Positions 33,642 through 43,522 of a DNA stretch of 62,547 nucleotides are shown piece after piece. Below the pieces are notes generated by a model. It had not been told where the DNA came from and made no database searches. It was given only the letters and a program-made list of their open reading frames with translations. How positions within the stretch are numbered: the first letter of the stretch is position 1; each line of letters begins with the position of its first letter. Position numbers and translations under genes: made by a program. Origin of the DNA: Myxococcales bacterium (GTDB taxonomy: Bacteria > Myxococcota_A > Polyangia > Polyangiales > Polyangiaceae); the NCBI GenBank assembly GCA_016212965.1, contig JACRDA010000374.1, positions 1 through 62,547 of the forward strand, given 5' to 3'.

Positions 33642-35936
33642 GTGACGTACGAGAAGGAATCGTTGGCCTATCACCAGTTCCCTCGGCCCGGGAAGGTGAG
33701 CGTCGTTCCGACCAAGCCGTGCATGTCCCAGCGCGATCTGTCGCTGGCCTACACGCCCGGCGTGGCCGTCCCGTGTCTGCACATCGCGGAGCGTCCGGAC
33801 GACGCGTACCTCTACACCTCGAAGGGCAACCTGGTCGGGGTCATCTCGAACGGCACGGCCGTCCTCGGCCTCGGCGACATCGGCCCGCTCGCTGGCAAGC
33901 CCGTGATGGAGGGCAAGGGCGTCCTGTTCAAGCGCTTCGCCGGCGTCGACGTGTTCGACATCGAGCTCGACAGCAAGGACCCGCAGGAGATCATCCGCGT
34001 GTGCGAGGTGCTGGCGCCGACCTTCGGCGGCATCAACCTCGAGGACATCAAGGCGCCGGAGTGCTTCCTCATCGAGGAGGAGCTGAAGAAGCGCCTCGAC
34101 ATCCCCGTCTTCCACGACGACCAGCACGGTACGGCGATCATCTCGGGCGCCGCGCTCGTGAACGCGGTCGAGATCAGCGGCAAACGCATCGAGGATCTGC
34201 GCGTGGTGTTCTCGGGCGCGGGCGCGGCCGGCATCGCGTGCGCGCGCTTCTACGAGCAGCTCGGCGTGCGCCACGAGAACCTGATCATGTGCGACACGGT
34301 GGGCGTGCTCTGGAAGGGGCGCGAGGACCTCGAGCCCGGCCACAAGAAGTACAACCCCTACAAGGCCTACTTCGCGCAGGACACCAAGCTGCGCACGCTC
34401 GAAGACGCGCTGCGCGGCGCCGACGCCTTCGCCGGCGTGAGCGCCAAGGGCGTCGTGACGCAGGACATGGTGCGCTCGATGGCCAAGACCCCCATCGTCT
34501 TCGCCATGGCGAACCCCGACCCCGAGATCGGCTACGACGAGGCCAAGGCCGCGCGCGCCGACGTCATCATGGCCACGGGCCGCAGCGACTACCCGAACCA
34601 GGTCAACAACGTCCTCGGCTTTCCCTTCATCTTCCGCGGGGCGCTCGACGTGCGCGCGCGCGCCATCAACGAGCCGATGAAGATCGCCGCGGCGCGCGCC
34701 CTGGCCGAGCTCGCCAAGGAGGACGTGCCCGACACGGTGCTCAAGGCCTACGGCGTGGACCGCCTGCAGTTCGGGCCCGACTACCTCATCCCGAAGCCCG
34801 TCGATCCGCGCGTGCTCACGCGCGAGACCGTGGCGGTGGCCAAGGCCGCGGTCGAGAGCGGGGTCGCGCGTCTGCCCATCACGGACTGGAACGCCTACCG
34901 CGATCACCTGGAGCAGCTGCTCGGTGCCGAGCGCGAGACGGTACGCCGGCTCATCCACCAGGCGCAGCGCCACCCGAAGCGCATCGTGTTCGGCGAGGGC
35001 GACGACCCGAAGGTGCTGCGCGCCGTGCAGATGATCCTCGAGGAGGGCATCGCCAAGCCGATCCTGCTCGCCGACCCGGACCGCGTCGCGGCCCAGAAGC
35101 GCGAGCTCGGCCTCGAGCTCGCAGGCGTAGAGGTCGTCGAGCCCAGCAAATCCGAGCACCTCGAACGCTTTTCGGAGCGCTACTACGAGCTCCGCTGCCG
35201 CAAGGGCGTGCGCATGGACGAGGCCCACCGCGAGATGCGCCGGCGCAGCACCTTCGGCCCCATGATGGTGCGCGAGGGCGAGGCCGACATCTACATCTCG
35301 GGCCGCACGCGTTACTACCCCGAGGCCATCCGGCCGATGCTGCGGGTGATGGCGGGTCACTTCCGCCGCCGCACGCTCTCGGCGGCGCACATCGCCATCA
35401 AGAACGGCCGCCACTACATCATGGCCGACACGTCGGTGAACATCGACCCGACCGTCGACGAGATCGTCGACATCGCCGAGAACACCTACGAGCTCGCCGA
35501 GGTGCTCGGCATCCCGCCGCGCGTGGCCCTTCTGTCCTACGCGAGCTTCGGCAGCGTGCGCTCGCCCTCGAGCGACAAGATGCGCGAGGCGACCGACCGG
35601 CTCGCACAGAAGCACCCCGACTGGCTGGTCGACGGCGAGCTCCAGGCCGACATCGCCATCCTGCCCGAGCTGCTGAAGGAGGAGTTCCCGTTCGCGCGCA
35701 TCCAGGGCGGCGCCAACGTGCTCGTGTTCCCGAACCTCGACGCCGCCAACATCTGCTACCGCGCGCTCGGCGCCATCGGGGACGTGAGCATCGTCGGCCC
35801 GGTGCTCACGGGCCTCGACCTGCCGATGTACATCCTGCAGCGCGGCGCCTCGCCCGAGGACATCCTGAACCTCGCCGCGATCGCCGTCGTGCACGCGCAG
35901 CGCACGCGGCGCACGGCACCTCCGCCGAAGCCGTGA
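33642..35936 (+). CDS. maeB: NADP-dependent malic enzyme with phosphotransacetylase-like C-terminus
   Basis: The 764-residue protein oxidatively decarboxylates malate to pyruvate. The malic domain at about 1-430 has [43 protein letters not shown] and the nucleotide-loop [10 protein letters not shown]. The second half (about 440-764) is a phosphate acetyl/butyryltransferase-like domain, with [14 protein letters not shown] and near-end [14 protein letters not shown]. This is the standard MaeB fusion, in which the tail is thought to sense acetyl-CoA rather than catalyse. The start is GTG at 33642, behind an AGGAGGA site. It is probably transcribed on its own. Confidence 0.96.
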   Translation: MTYEKESLAYHQFPRPGKVSVVPTKPCMSQRDLSLAYTPGVAVPCLHIAERPDDAYLYTSKGNLVGVISNGTAVLGLGDIGPLAGKPVMEGKGVLFKRFAGVDVFDIELDSKDPQEIIRVCEVLAPTFGGINLEDIKAPECFLIEEELKKRLDIPVFHDDQHGTAIISGAALVNAVEISGKRIEDLRVVFSGAGAAGIACARFYEQLGVRHENLIMCDTVGVLWKGREDLEPGHKKYNPYKAYFAQDTKLRTLEDALRGADAFAGVSAKGVVTQDMVRSMAKTPIVFAMANPDPEIGYDEAKAARADVIMATGRSDYPNQVNNVLGFPFIFRGALDVRARAINEPMKIAAARALAELAKEDVPDTVLKAYGVDRLQFGPDYLIPKPVDPRVLTRETVAVAKAAVESGVARLPITDWNAYRDHLEQLLGAERETVRRLIHQAQRHPKRIVFGEGDDPKVLRAVQMILEEGIAKPILLADPDRVAAQKRELGLELAGVEVVEPSKSEHLERFSERYYELRCRKGVRMDEAHREMRRRSTFGPMMVREGEADIYISGRTRYYPEAIRPMLRVMAGHFRRRTLSAAHIAIKNGRHYIMADTSVNIDPTVDEIVDIAENTYELAEVLGIPPRVALLSYASFGSVRSPSSDKMREATDRLAQKHPDWLVDGELQADIAILPELLKEEFPFARIQGGANVLVFPNLDAANICYRALGAIGDVSIVGPVLTGLDLPMYILQRGASPEDILNLAAIAVVHAQRTRRTAPPPKP

Positions 35937-35968
35937 CAGGGCTCCCTCGGGGGCTGGGCGCTCGGCGC

Positions 35969-38029
35969 TCAGCCTCCGAGCAGGAGCACGTTGTCGATGT
36001 GGAGGTCGGTACCGTACTCGCTCGTGGCCAGCAGGCGGATCTTGACCGCGGGCTTGCCGGCCACCACCGACAGATCGACCGCTTCGGTGGTCCAGCCGGC
36101 GACGGCCGCGGGCCGGGTGAACGCCGGGCCGACGTCGGTCCAGCCCGAGCCCGAGTCGTACTGGACCTGGATCGAGTCGAGCGAGGTCGGGTACGCGGGG
36201 TCGTGGTAGAGGTCGAACGCGATGGACACGCTCGACTTGCCCGTCATGCTGAGCGTGGGCGTCGTGAGACTCTCGCTGCCCGACGAGCAATCGTACGAGT
36301 TGAACATCGCGAGGTAGAAGCCCTCGGTCGGCAGGCCCCCCGGCGGCTGCACCGTCTCGTAGGACTGGGTCCAGTCGAGGCACAGGTCGTCGTCCGAGAC
36401 CGCGAGGTGGAGCGGCGGCCACGACTCGAAGCCCTCGGCGAGGATGGGCCCGAGCTTCTTCTGGACGGTCACGCTGACGGCGTACTTCGCGCCGTCGTAC
36501 GCCGCGGACCCGGGCTCGAGCGTGACGTAGTACTGCGCGTCGCCGTCGAGCACGGCCGTGAGCTCGCCCTTGCCGTGCGCCGTGTCGAGGAGCGCGAACG
36601 GCAGCGGCTTGGTCTTCATGCGCAGGGCGAGCGTCGCGTCCTGAAAGCTGTTCTCGAGGCAGTAGCTCAGCTTGACGAGGTACTTGTCGGTGCCCGCGAC
36701 GCCGCCGAGGGCGAAGCGGAAGTAGTCCGCGCCGCTCTCGGTCGCGTCCTCGAGCTCGCCGCACACCGAGACGCGGTCGTTCGCCGCCGAGAGCGTCTTG
36801 GTCGTGTCCTCGCCGGTGTTGAAGGTCCCGTTGCCGTCGCTCACGCCGGCCGAGTCGGCGGCCTCGGTGTGCGCGCCGGCCGGGCAGGGGCATGGCTCGG
36901 CGGTGAACGACTCCACGCACAGCTCGTCCACGTCCCAGTAGTTGCCGCTGCCCGTCGGGTCATCGTAGCGAAAGCGCAACCGCAGCTCGCCGCCCGCGTA
37001 GCTGCTCACGTCGACCGTCTCCTGCACCGGGCCGTGATCGACCGTGTGGGTGCGGAGCGGGCTCCAGCTCGTGCCGTCGGCCGAGGCCTCGAGCCGCGCC
37101 GTCGCGCCGGTGCCGCGCGCGAAGGCGGTCTCGTAGCGCAGGACGACGTGGCTCTCGGCGCCGAGATCGAGCGCCGGGGCGGCGAGCGCCGTGCCCCAGG
37201 CGAGCGTCGCCGGCGCCAGGTGGTCGCCCACCGACGCGCACAGCCCCGCACCGTCCGTGTGGTTCGGGACGCCACCGGCCAGCAGATCGCTCCGCCGCCA
37301 GAGGTTGCCGGTGCCGGCCGCGTCCGACACCGAGAAGCCCGCGGCGGCGAGGTCCCCCTCGAAGTACTCGCCGAGCAGGTGGCAGCGCGGCAGGAGCGCG
37401 ATGTCGACGTCGACCGGGGCGGCGAGCGCCGTGCCGCAGGTGTCCTCGACGCCGGTGCCGACCGTGAGGGTCGAGTGGGTCCCCGGCGTCATGCCGGTGA
37501 ACTCGACGGCGTAGCTGGTCGGACCGGTCAGCTTCACCGACGCAATCGAGCCGGTGCCCACCCACGACAGGCCGGGCCCCGGGGGCGCCACGGGCTCGCT
37601 GAAGGTGAGCTCGTAGACGTGGCCGTCGGGCGGGTACTCGACCGCGACCACGGAGGTGACGGTCGGCGGCCCCGCGACGGGGTCGGTGCAGGGCACGCCG
37701 CCCGCGCCACCCGTGCCGCCGGTGGCTCCGGACCCGCCGGTGCCGCCGGAGCCGCCGCTCGGCACGCAGTCGTCCTCGAAGGACCAGGTGCCGTCGTCAC
37801 CGCAGGTCGCCGGGAAGTGGCCCGGACAGCCGGCGGGGTGGCTGTAGCTGCACACGAGACCCGGCGTCACGCAGGCCGAGCCGAACGCCGGGAACTCGTT
37901 GGGGCACACGACCGAGGTCTGCCCCGTCGGCTCGGGCACGCAGGCCGGGGGCAGGAGCGCACCCAGAGCCGCGACGACGGCGCAGAGGATCCACACGGGC
38001 CGGATGGCCGGCTTGCGATCCGGGAGCAT
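35969..38029 (-). CDS. Large secreted lipoprotein with jelly-roll-like domains
   Basis: The 686-residue protein has a lipoprotein-type signal (Cys30 in LLPPAC), a short Cys-rich module and a Gly/Ser linker. A bacterial-Ig-like region follows (about 120-210). Two carbohydrate- or MAM-type beta-sandwich segments lie at about 240-350 ([28 protein letters not shown]) and about 545-686 ([22 protein letters not shown] end). Between them, about 375-510 resembles a pre-peptidase C-terminal domain ([20 protein letters not shown]). No catalytic domain is visible, so it is likely a surface-binding or adhesive protein. It converges with maeB and is divergent from the small AgmX-like lipoprotein gene. Confidence 0.8.
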   Translation of the reverse strand: MLPDRKPAIRPVWILCAVVAALGALLPPACVPEPTGQTSVVCPNEFPAFGSACVTPGLVCSYSHPAGCPGHFPATCGDDGTWSFEDDCVPSGGSGGTGGSGATGGTGGAGGVPCTDPVAGPPTVTSVVAVEYPPDGHVYELTFSEPVAPPGPGLSWVGTGSIASVKLTGPTSYAVEFTGMTPGTHSTLTVGTGVEDTCGTALAAPVDVDIALLPRCHLLGEYFEGDLAAAGFSVSDAAGTGNLWRRSDLLAGGVPNHTDGAGLCASVGDHLAPATLAWGTALAAPALDLGAESHVVLRYETAFARGTGATARLEASADGTSWSPLRTHTVDHGPVQETVDVSSYAGGELRLRFRYDDPTGSGNYWDVDELCVESFTAEPCPCPAGAHTEAADSAGVSDGNGTFNTGEDTTKTLSAANDRVSVCGELEDATESGADYFRFALGGVAGTDKYLVKLSYCLENSFQDATLALRMKTKPLPFALLDTAHGKGELTAVLDGDAQYYVTLEPGSAAYDGAKYAVSVTVQKKLGPILAEGFESWPPLHLAVSDDDLCLDWTQSYETVQPPGGLPTEGFYLAMFNSYDCSSGSESLTTPTLSMTGKSSVSIAFDLYHDPAYPTSLDSIQVQYDSGSGWTDVGPAFTRPAAVAGWTTEAVDLSVVAGKPAVKIRLLATSEYGTDLHIDNVLLLGG

Positions 38030-38157
38030 GCGCCATCATCGCAGCAACACGCGGTGCGAGCCACCCTCGACGCTTGCGCGATCCATGCTCCGGCAGCCCC
38101 AGCCGCGGCGACCAACAATCCCTTGCCGCCCGCGCACGCGCGCGGGTATCTCGAGCC

Positions 38158-38694
38158 ATGACGACGGCGACGGCAATCCTCGGTGCGCTCGGTGTGCTCG
38201 GTGGCCTCGCGGCCTGTGGCGGCGGAGGCGACGCCCCGCGGAGCAGCGCGACGGCGAGCGCCGCGAGCTCGCCCGCCGCGCCCACCTCCGCGGCGCCGCG
38301 CGCCTCGGCCCCCGCGAGCGCCGCGCCCGCGCCGGTCCCGGCCGTCGCGAGCCACGTCCCGGCGGCGGTCGACGGCGCGAACGTGACGATGGAGTCGACC
38401 ACGGTCGACGGGCTCGAGCTCGGCCAGGTGAGCTGCCAGGCCGGCGGAGGCATGTTCGGCTCGCTCGCCATCCTCGGGGCGCTCGCCAAGCAGAAGTCCG
38501 CACTCGCCGCGTGCGGCAAGGCGCCGGCCTCGGTGCGGGTCCACTTCGCCTTCGCCGACGGCAAGACGAGCGACGTCCGCGTGGCCGACGCCGCCAGTCC
38601 GGAGCTGGCCAAGTGCGTCGCCGACGCCGTGTCGGCCGCGACCTTCCCCGACAAGGGCAGCTGCGTCGCCACGGTGAAGCTGCCGCAGCCATGA
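38158..38694 (+). CDS. Small AgmX/PglI-C-terminal-like lipoprotein
   Basis: The 178-residue product has a lipoprotein signal (LGGLAACG), a long Ala/Ser/Pro linker, and a compact C-terminal domain. That domain, with [40 protein letters not shown], resembles the AgmX/PglI C-terminal domain common in Myxococcota. AgmX/PglI proteins are linked to gliding motility, but this domain occurs more widely, so the role is open. The ATG at 38158 is directly before the signal. Its stop overlaps the aroC start as ATGA, so the two are co-translated. Confidence 0.82.
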   Translation: MTTATAILGALGVLGGLAACGGGGDAPRSSATASAASSPAAPTSAAPRASAPASAAPAPVPAVASHVPAAVDGANVTMESTTVDGLELGQVSCQAGGGMFGSLAILGALAKQKSALAACGKAPASVRVHFAFADGKTSDVRVADAASPELAKCVADAVSAATFPDKGSCVATVKLPQP

Positions 38695-39752
38695 ACAGCT
38701 TCGGGCGCCACTTCCGCGTCACGACCTTCGGCGAGTCGCACGGGCCCGCCATCGGGGTCGTCGTCGACGGCGTGCCGCCGCGGCTGCCGCTCGACGTCGC
38801 GGCCATCCAGACCGAGCTCGACCGCCGCCGACCCGGGCAGAGCGCGCTCGCGTCGGGGCGGCGCGAGGACGACGCGGTCGAGATCCTCTCGGGCGTGTAC
38901 ATGGGCGTGACCACCGGCGCGCCGATCGCGATGCTCATCGCCAACCGCGACGCACGCCCCGACGACTACCGGGAGCTCGCCTCGGTGTTCCGGCCGGGGC
39001 ACGCCGACTTCACCTGGCAGGCGAAGTACGGGGTGCGCGACCCGCGCGGGGGCGGGCGGGCGTCGGGGCGCGAGACCGCCGTCCGCGTGGCCGCCGGCGC
39101 CGTCGCGCGCCAGCTCCTCCTGCGCCGCGGCGTGCGCGTGCTCGGGCACGTCGTCGAGATCGGCGGCATCCGCGCCGAGCGCTTCGACGAGGCGAGCCTC
39201 GGGTCGAGCCCGGTGCGCGCCGCCGACCCCGAGGCCTCGGTCGCCATGGTGCACGCCATCGAGGCGGCCCAGCGCGACGGCGACTCGCTCGGCGGCGTCG
39301 TCGCCGTGCACGCGCGCGGCGTCCCCGCCGGCTGGGGCGACCCCGTGTTCGGCAAGCTCGACGCGGCGCTCGCGGGTGCGCTGATGGGCATCGGGGCGGT
39401 CAAGGCGGTCGAGATCGGCGACGGCTTCGCGCTCGCGCGCCTGCGCGGCAGCGAGGCGAACGACGCCCCCGGCCCCGACGGCTTCGCCTCGAACCACGCC
39501 GGCGGCATTCAGGGCGGCATCTCGAACGGCAGCGAGATCGTGGCGCGCGTCGCGGTCAAGCCGACCCCGAGCATCGCGCGCCCGCAGGCGACGCTCGACC
39601 TCGCCGGCGCGGCGACCACCGTGTCGGTGCGCGGGCGCCACGATCCGTGCATCGCGCCCCGCCTCGTGCCGGTCGCCGAGGCCATGGTGTGCCTCGTGCT
39701 CGTCGACGCCTGGCTCGCTCAGCTGCTCGTGGAGGGCGGCGCGGCCGGCTGA
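38691..39752 (+). CDS. aroC: Chorismate synthase
   Basis: The 353-residue enzyme makes chorismate from EPSP with reduced FMN. The opening segment [20 protein letters not shown], then [32 protein letters not shown] and the closing RHDPCIAPR are textbook signatures. The ATG at 38691 overlaps the stop of an unrelated lipoprotein gene by 4 nt. It completes the shikimate pathway in this window but is separated from the aroB-aroK run by the malic enzyme and a lipoprotein gene. Confidence 0.97.
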   Translation: MNSFGRHFRVTTFGESHGPAIGVVVDGVPPRLPLDVAAIQTELDRRRPGQSALASGRREDDAVEILSGVYMGVTTGAPIAMLIANRDARPDDYRELASVFRPGHADFTWQAKYGVRDPRGGGRASGRETAVRVAAGAVARQLLLRRGVRVLGHVVEIGGIRAERFDEASLGSSPVRAADPEASVAMVHAIEAAQRDGDSLGGVVAVHARGVPAGWGDPVFGKLDAALAGALMGIGAVKAVEIGDGFALARLRGSEANDAPGPDGFASNHAGGIQGGISNGSEIVARVAVKPTPSIARPQATLDLAGAATTVSVRGRHDPCIAPRLVPVAEAMVCLVLVDAWLAQLLVEGGAAG

Positions 39753-39795
39753 CCCCGTCGCGCCGCCCGCCGCGCCGACCGCGCCGGGCCGCAGG

Positions 39796-40974
39796 TCACT
39801 CGCGGAAGATGAGCCCGCGCAGGCCGATGCCGTAGGGGTAGAGCACGAACGGCGTCGTCAGGGTCTCACTGTGCTTGCGGCAGTCGGGCTCGTTGTTGAG
39901 CGCCTGCTTGCACACCCGGTCGACGTTGAAGACCACCTGGTCGTTGGAGATGGTGGAGCAGCCCTGGTACTCGACGAACTCGTCGACGCGATTGCCGACG
40001 CTCTGGCCCTCCGCGAGGGAGGTGAACAGGCAGTCCTTCTGCGAGTCGTAGGTGAAGCGCACGACGTTGACGAGCCACGCGCCGTTCGTCAGCGCGGCGC
40101 GCGCGCTGAAGGTGCGGCCGTTGACGATCGAGGCGTAGGTCTGACCGCCGTTGACGATGCGGCCGTAGCGCACGTCCACCGAGGCGACCGGCAGGTAGTT
40201 CACGAGCGCGGCCTTGTCGCCGTCCACCTTGAAGGCTGCGAGGCTGAACACCACGCGCCCCTTGACCTTCTCGAGCCCGCCGCTCGCGGGGTCGAGGCCG
40301 AAGTCCACCCCGCCGATGCCGCCCTGCTCCGAGCGCAGCGTGAAGCGCTTGGCCGCGGACTGGGTGATGACGTTCTCGCTCTCGTCGGTGACCACCACCT
40401 TGACGAGGTACTGCCCCGCCCCGGAGACCTGCATGTGGCCGGACGTGACGCCGAGGGCGCTCTCCGAGATGTTCACGTCGACCTTGTTCCAGACGACGAA
40501 GCCGTTCGGAGCCGCCTTGGTCGGTTCCGCGGTCGGAGCGCGCTCGGCCGACTCGGAGAAGGCCGACGCCTCGACGAGCCCCGCCTGGGCCTGCGGGTCG
40601 CCGGTGCTCATCTCCTCGAAGCCCGGCTCGCCCGAGGCGGGCTTCTGGGCGGCGTCGAAGAGCGAGCTCGCCTTGGCGTCGCTGACGGCCTCCTCCTTGA
40701 CCTCGCCCTCGGCGAGCTTGGCCACGCTCTCGACGAAGGCTGCCTCGTTGACGGCCTTGGGAAGCGCGACGGCCTGGATGGCAGAGCCGCTCGCGGCGGC
40801 CGACGTGCTCGGCTGCGCGGAGCGCGCGCCTGCGCCGGACGCGGCCGTCGCTGCTGCGGTGGTGCCCGGCGTCGTGGCCGTGGCCGCCCCGGTCTTCGTG
40901 TCCTTGTCGCTCTTGCCGCAGCCGCCCGCGAGTGCACCGAGCAACGCCACCACAACCCAAGACCTCTGTCCCAT
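39796..40974 (-). CDS. Lipoprotein of unknown function
   Basis: The 392-residue protein begins with a lipoprotein signal (ALAGGCG) and a Thr/Ala linker. The remainder has no family I recognise. The middle (about 150-300) reads as beta-rich (VWNKVDVNISESALGV, GQYLVKVVVTDES, SVDVRYGRIVNGG). The C-terminal third has three cysteines that could pair, and it ends IGLRGLIFRE. The ATG at 40974 follows GGAGG; a GTG 15 nt upstream is a weaker choice. It converges with aroC and is divergent from the RRM gene. Confidence 0.8.
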   Translation of the reverse strand: MGQRSWVVVALLGALAGGCGKSDKDTKTGAATATTPGTTAAATAASGAGARSAQPSTSAAASGSAIQAVALPKAVNEAAFVESVAKLAEGEVKEEAVSDAKASSLFDAAQKPASGEPGFEEMSTGDPQAQAGLVEASAFSESAERAPTAEPTKAAPNGFVVWNKVDVNISESALGVTSGHMQVSGAGQYLVKVVVTDESENVITQSAAKRFTLRSEQGGIGGVDFGLDPASGGLEKVKGRVVFSLAAFKVDGDKAALVNYLPVASVDVRYGRIVNGGQTYASIVNGRTFSARAALTNGAWLVNVVRFTYDSQKDCLFTSLAEGQSVGNRVDEFVEYQGCSTISNDQVVFNVDRVCKQALNNEPDCRKHSETLTTPFVLYPYGIGLRGLIFRE

Positions 40975-41476
40975 GAGCCTGTCCTCCACGCGGGCTCGCG
41001 GCCTGTCGCCGCGGGAGCTCGCTGACCATCGCCCGTGCGCACCCTCGCCCGTCCCGCCCGCGGAGCGGCTCGCTCCGTCGGGGGGTCCAACCGACCCCGG
41101 GGTCGAGACGTCCTCGACCTGCTACTTCCGCCGTACACCGGTGCCTGCCGGGCCGCCATCGCCCGCTCCGCGTCCTCGACCTCCATGGACGCAGGGTCGT
41201 GGCGCGTGGCGCACGTCGGTCGGCCGGAACCGGTGTCGCTTGCGCGCGACGCCCCGGACAGCTACGCTTCCGCCTCTCACGATCGTCACTGGCCCTACGA
41301 CTCGATGCTCTTGCCCCCCGTCCCGGGGTGCCGCTGCCTCGCGCGGATGACTGGAGGACGCCCGTGTGCGGCGCGGATCATCCGCGCGGCACGACTCCAT
41401 TCGACCTGCGACGGCTTCGTCGGATGGGACGCCGAGGGCGCGCGAAGCGCATCCGATAGCCGTGGAAGCTAGGGTC
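40975..41476. other. Long intergenic region upstream of the RRM gene
   Basis: This 502-bp gap between divergent genes has no supported coding frame. Its right end (41409-41456) can form two overlapping stem-loops ahead of the RNA-binding-protein start. I see no convincing sigma-70 hexamers. A long 5' leader or a small RNA is possible. Confidence 0.4.
41409..41456 (+). promoter_or_regulatory. Overlapping alternative hairpins in the RRM gene leader
   Basis: CGACG/CGTCG (41409-41413 with 41418-41422) forms a tight stem with a GCTT loop. TCGGATG (41420-41426) pairs perfectly with CATCCGA (41450-41456). The two stems share 41420-41422, so they exclude each other. This suggests a structural switch 20 nt before the start codon, but folding by chance in GC-rich DNA is a real alternative. 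Confidence 0.3.
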
Positions 41477-41779
41477 ATGGGCAACCGTCTGTACGTCGGG
41501 AATCTCTCTTACACCACGAGCCGCGAGTCCATCGAAGCGATGTTCGCCGCGACGGGCGAGGTCCGCGAGGTGGCGATGCCGACCGACCGCGAGAGCGGCC
41601 GCCCGCGGGGCTTCGCCTTCGTCACCATGGGGACCACCGAGGAGGCGAACAAGGCCGTGGCGCAGCTGAACGGCGCGACCCTCGACGGCCGCTCGCTCCG
41701 CGTCAGCGAGGCGCAGGAGCGCTCGTCGGGCGGCGGCGGCGGTGGCGGTTTCGGCGGCGGTGGGCGCGGGCGCTACTGA
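41477..41779 (+). CDS. RRM-domain RNA-binding protein
   Basis: The 100-residue protein is a single RNA recognition motif plus a Gly-rich tail. RNP2 is LYVGNL (residues about 5-10) and RNP1 is RGFAFVTM (about 44-51), with both aromatic positions kept. The tail is Ser/Gly with Phe, Arg and Tyr, as in cyanobacterial and myxobacterial cold-responsive RNA-binding proteins. AGGG lies just before the ATG at 41477. It is followed by two strong hairpins, so it is probably monocistronic. Autoregulation through its leader is a reasonable guess. Confidence 0.93.
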   Translation: MGNRLYVGNLSYTTSRESIEAMFAATGEVREVAMPTDRESGRPRGFAFVTMGTTEEANKAVAQLNGATLDGRSLRVSEAQERSSGGGGGGGFGGGGRGRY

Positions 41780-41793
41780 CACGCGCGCACGGC

Positions 41794-41816
41794 GAGCCCG
41801 CGGCTGCCGCGGGCTC
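41794..41816 (+). terminator. Strong hairpin after the RRM gene
   Basis: GAGCCCGCGG and CCGCGGGCTC pair perfectly over 10 bp around a 3-nt loop, 14 nt past the stop. No T-run follows, so it may act as a processing or stability element. A second stem (GCGCCGCG/CGCGGCGC, 41836-41857) lies just beyond. Confidence 0.5.
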
Positions 41817-41900
41817 CGGTCGACGCGGCGCTCGTGCGCCGCGCCTCGACGCGGCGCGGTACGCCGCGAGGCCACGCCTGGGGGCAGGAGGTTCGCTCGG

Positions 41901-42245
41901 ATGAAGGATGCACGGATCGCCATTTTTCGCAGGACCCTCGAGGGGCTCCTCGACTCGCTCGACGCGACGCTGCGCGTGGGGCAGTGGACGGGCGCCGACG
42001 GGGTTCCTGATTTGCTCAAGGAGAGCGCCGGCCAGCTCGTCGATCGACTCGGCGCGGCCAATCGGCTCGCCTCGAGCCGGTTCTCGGGCTCGAGCACGGA
42101 TGCGGCACGCGTCAAGGTGATCGCCGAGGCGGTGCGACGCCTCGACGCGACCTACGTCGCCTATTGCCGATCGAGCTCGCGCGACCGGGAGCTCGCCACG
42201 CGCGCGCTCGAGGCCGAGCTGCGCGTGAGCCGCCAGAGCGTGTAG
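41901..42245 (+). CDS. Small helical protein of unknown function
   Basis: This 114-residue protein has no family I recognise. It reads as mostly helical: IAIFRRTLEGLLDSLDATLRVG, then LKESAGQLVDRLGAAN and RALEAELRVSRQSV. It has no signal peptide, one cysteine, and no metal motif. The start at 41901 is well supported by AGGAGG 10 nt upstream. It lies alone between the RRM and FHA genes on the same strand. Confidence 0.7.
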   Translation: MKDARIAIFRRTLEGLLDSLDATLRVGQWTGADGVPDLLKESAGQLVDRLGAANRLASSRFSGSSTDAARVKVIAEAVRRLDATYVAYCRSSSRDRELATRALEAELRVSRQSV

Positions 42246-42344
42246 GCGGGTCGGGTCGGCCGGCGCGCGTTTTCGCGCGCCCGGTCGTTTGGCTCTCGAC
42301 GGCGCGCGCGCGGCGCCGCAAATTCGGGGACGAGCCTCTCGCCC

Positions 42345-42983
42345 ATGTCCTCCGTCGTCACGCTGCAACCCACCGACGTCGCGCGGCGCGCCTTCGCGCT
42401 CGAGCGCGCCGTCTTCGCGCACACCTTCGGCGGGGACAAGCTCCTGCTCGTGAGCCTGGAGGACGGCGGCGCGGCGCTCGAGCGCGCCTTCGCCGAGTGC
42501 CCCACGGACCCGGGCCGCACCTGGCAGCCGCGCAGCGAGCCCACCCACACCGAGACGCTCGTGCGCCGCCTCTTGCCGGACGAGCTCGGGCTCGGCAAGG
42601 CCGGTGTGCCACCCCGCCCGATGCGCGGCGCGGGTCTGGCGCGCGTCCTCGAGAAGCGCCACTACGTGCTGCCGCTGCGCAAGCGACCGGCAGCCACGGC
42701 CGGCGACGCAGAGCGCATCAGCGTCGGGCGCTCGCACGCCTGCGACATCGTGCTCGCGCACTCCACCGTGTCGAAGCTCCACGCCTGGCTCGAGCACGAC
42801 GACAACGACCGCCTGTACGTGAGCGACGCGGGGAGCACGAACTTCACGCGCCTGGCCGGGCGCATCCTGCCGGCCGAGCAGCTCCAGAGCTTCGAGTACC
42901 TCGAGGAGCTCTCCTTCGGTGACGTGTCGGCGCGGGTGTGCCCGCCCGAGCTCCTGTGGGACGCGCTGCACGTGGTGGAGTGA
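42345..42983 (+). CDS. FHA-domain protein
   Basis: This 212-residue cytoplasmic protein has a forkhead-associated domain at about 115-200. The phosphothreonine-binding signature is complete: ISVGRSHACDIVLAHSTVSKLHAWL, then DAGSTNFTRL. The N-terminal 110 residues have no family I recognise. FHA domains read phosphothreonine, so this is a plausible reader for the Hanks-type kinases in the genome, two of which are in this window. There is no operon partner within 90 nt on either side. Confidence 0.9.
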   Translation: MSSVVTLQPTDVARRAFALERAVFAHTFGGDKLLLVSLEDGGAALERAFAECPTDPGRTWQPRSEPTHTETLVRRLLPDELGLGKAGVPPRPMRGAGLARVLEKRHYVLPLRKRPAATAGDAERISVGRSHACDIVLAHSTVSKLHAWLEHDDNDRLYVSDAGSTNFTRLAGRILPAEQLQSFEYLEELSFGDVSARVCPPELLWDALHVVE

Positions 42984-43103
42984 CTCGACTTTCGCCCTGT
43001 CGGGCGCGAGTCTCGCGGCTACAGGGATCGGGCTCCAGACTTCAGGTACGAGACTCGAGGAGCGAATCCTCGGGGAAACCGAGCGCGCGCTCGACGACCG
43101 GCC

Positions 43104-43131
43104 CTGAAGCCTGCAGCCCGGAGCCTGGCGC
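43104..43131. repeat. Degenerate heptamer array (CTGAAGC-like)
   Basis: Four adjacent 7-bp units read CTGAAGC, CTGCAGC, CCGGAGC and CTGGCGC, in the gap before yhbY. Related words in the opposite orientation lie about 80 bp upstream. It recalls the heptamer array at 97-124. Confidence 0.5.
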
Positions 43132-43224
43132 CTTCGGCAGAGCGAGCCCCGAGTCCGCGAGAAATGCGCGGCCCCCTCGGCGCGGTCTCTTGCGGCGCGC
43201 ACCTGCCGGCCCTACGGGGCCGCG

Positions 43225-43521
43225 ATGCCGCTCAACGGGAAACAACGCCGCCACCTGCGCGCGCTCGGACACGCGCTCGACCCCGTGGTGCAGGTGGGCA
43301 AGCTCGGCCTCACCGAGGCCCTGGTGCGCGCGCTCGACGAGGCGCTGACGCGCCACGAGCTCGTGAAGGTCCGGATCGGCGGCGAGTGCCCGGTCGATCG
43401 GCACACGCTCGGCGAGGAGCTCGCGACGGCCACGGCGAGCGAGCTCGCCCAGCTGCTCGGGCGCACGGCGCTCTACTACCGGCGCCACCCGAAGAAGCCG
43501 CGCATCGTGCTGCCCGAGTAG
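43225..43521 (+). CDS. yhbY: YhbY-family (CRM domain) RNA-binding protein
   Basis: The 98-residue protein is a single CRM/YhbY domain, which binds RNA and associates with pre-50S ribosomes in other bacteria. LNGKQRRHLRALGHALDPVVQVGKLGLT and the closing GRTALYYRRHPKKPRIVLP are diagnostic. The gene's TAG is followed one nt later by the GTG of the methyltransferase gene, so the two form an operon, consistent with a shared RNA-related role. Confidence 0.95.
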   Translation: MPLNGKQRRHLRALGHALDPVVQVGKLGLTEALVRALDEALTRHELVKVRIGGECPVDRHTLGEELATATASELAQLLGRTALYYRRHPKKPRIVLPE

Positions 43522-43522
43522 C

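Noticed and set aside
32811..36920. Minus-strand frame of 1369 codons
   Set aside because: It is antisense to aroK and maeB, both unambiguous, and has no recognisable domain.
33362..38161. Plus-strand frame of about 1600 codons
   Set aside because: It is out of frame with maeB and antisense to the jelly-roll lipoprotein gene. The composition is shadow-like.
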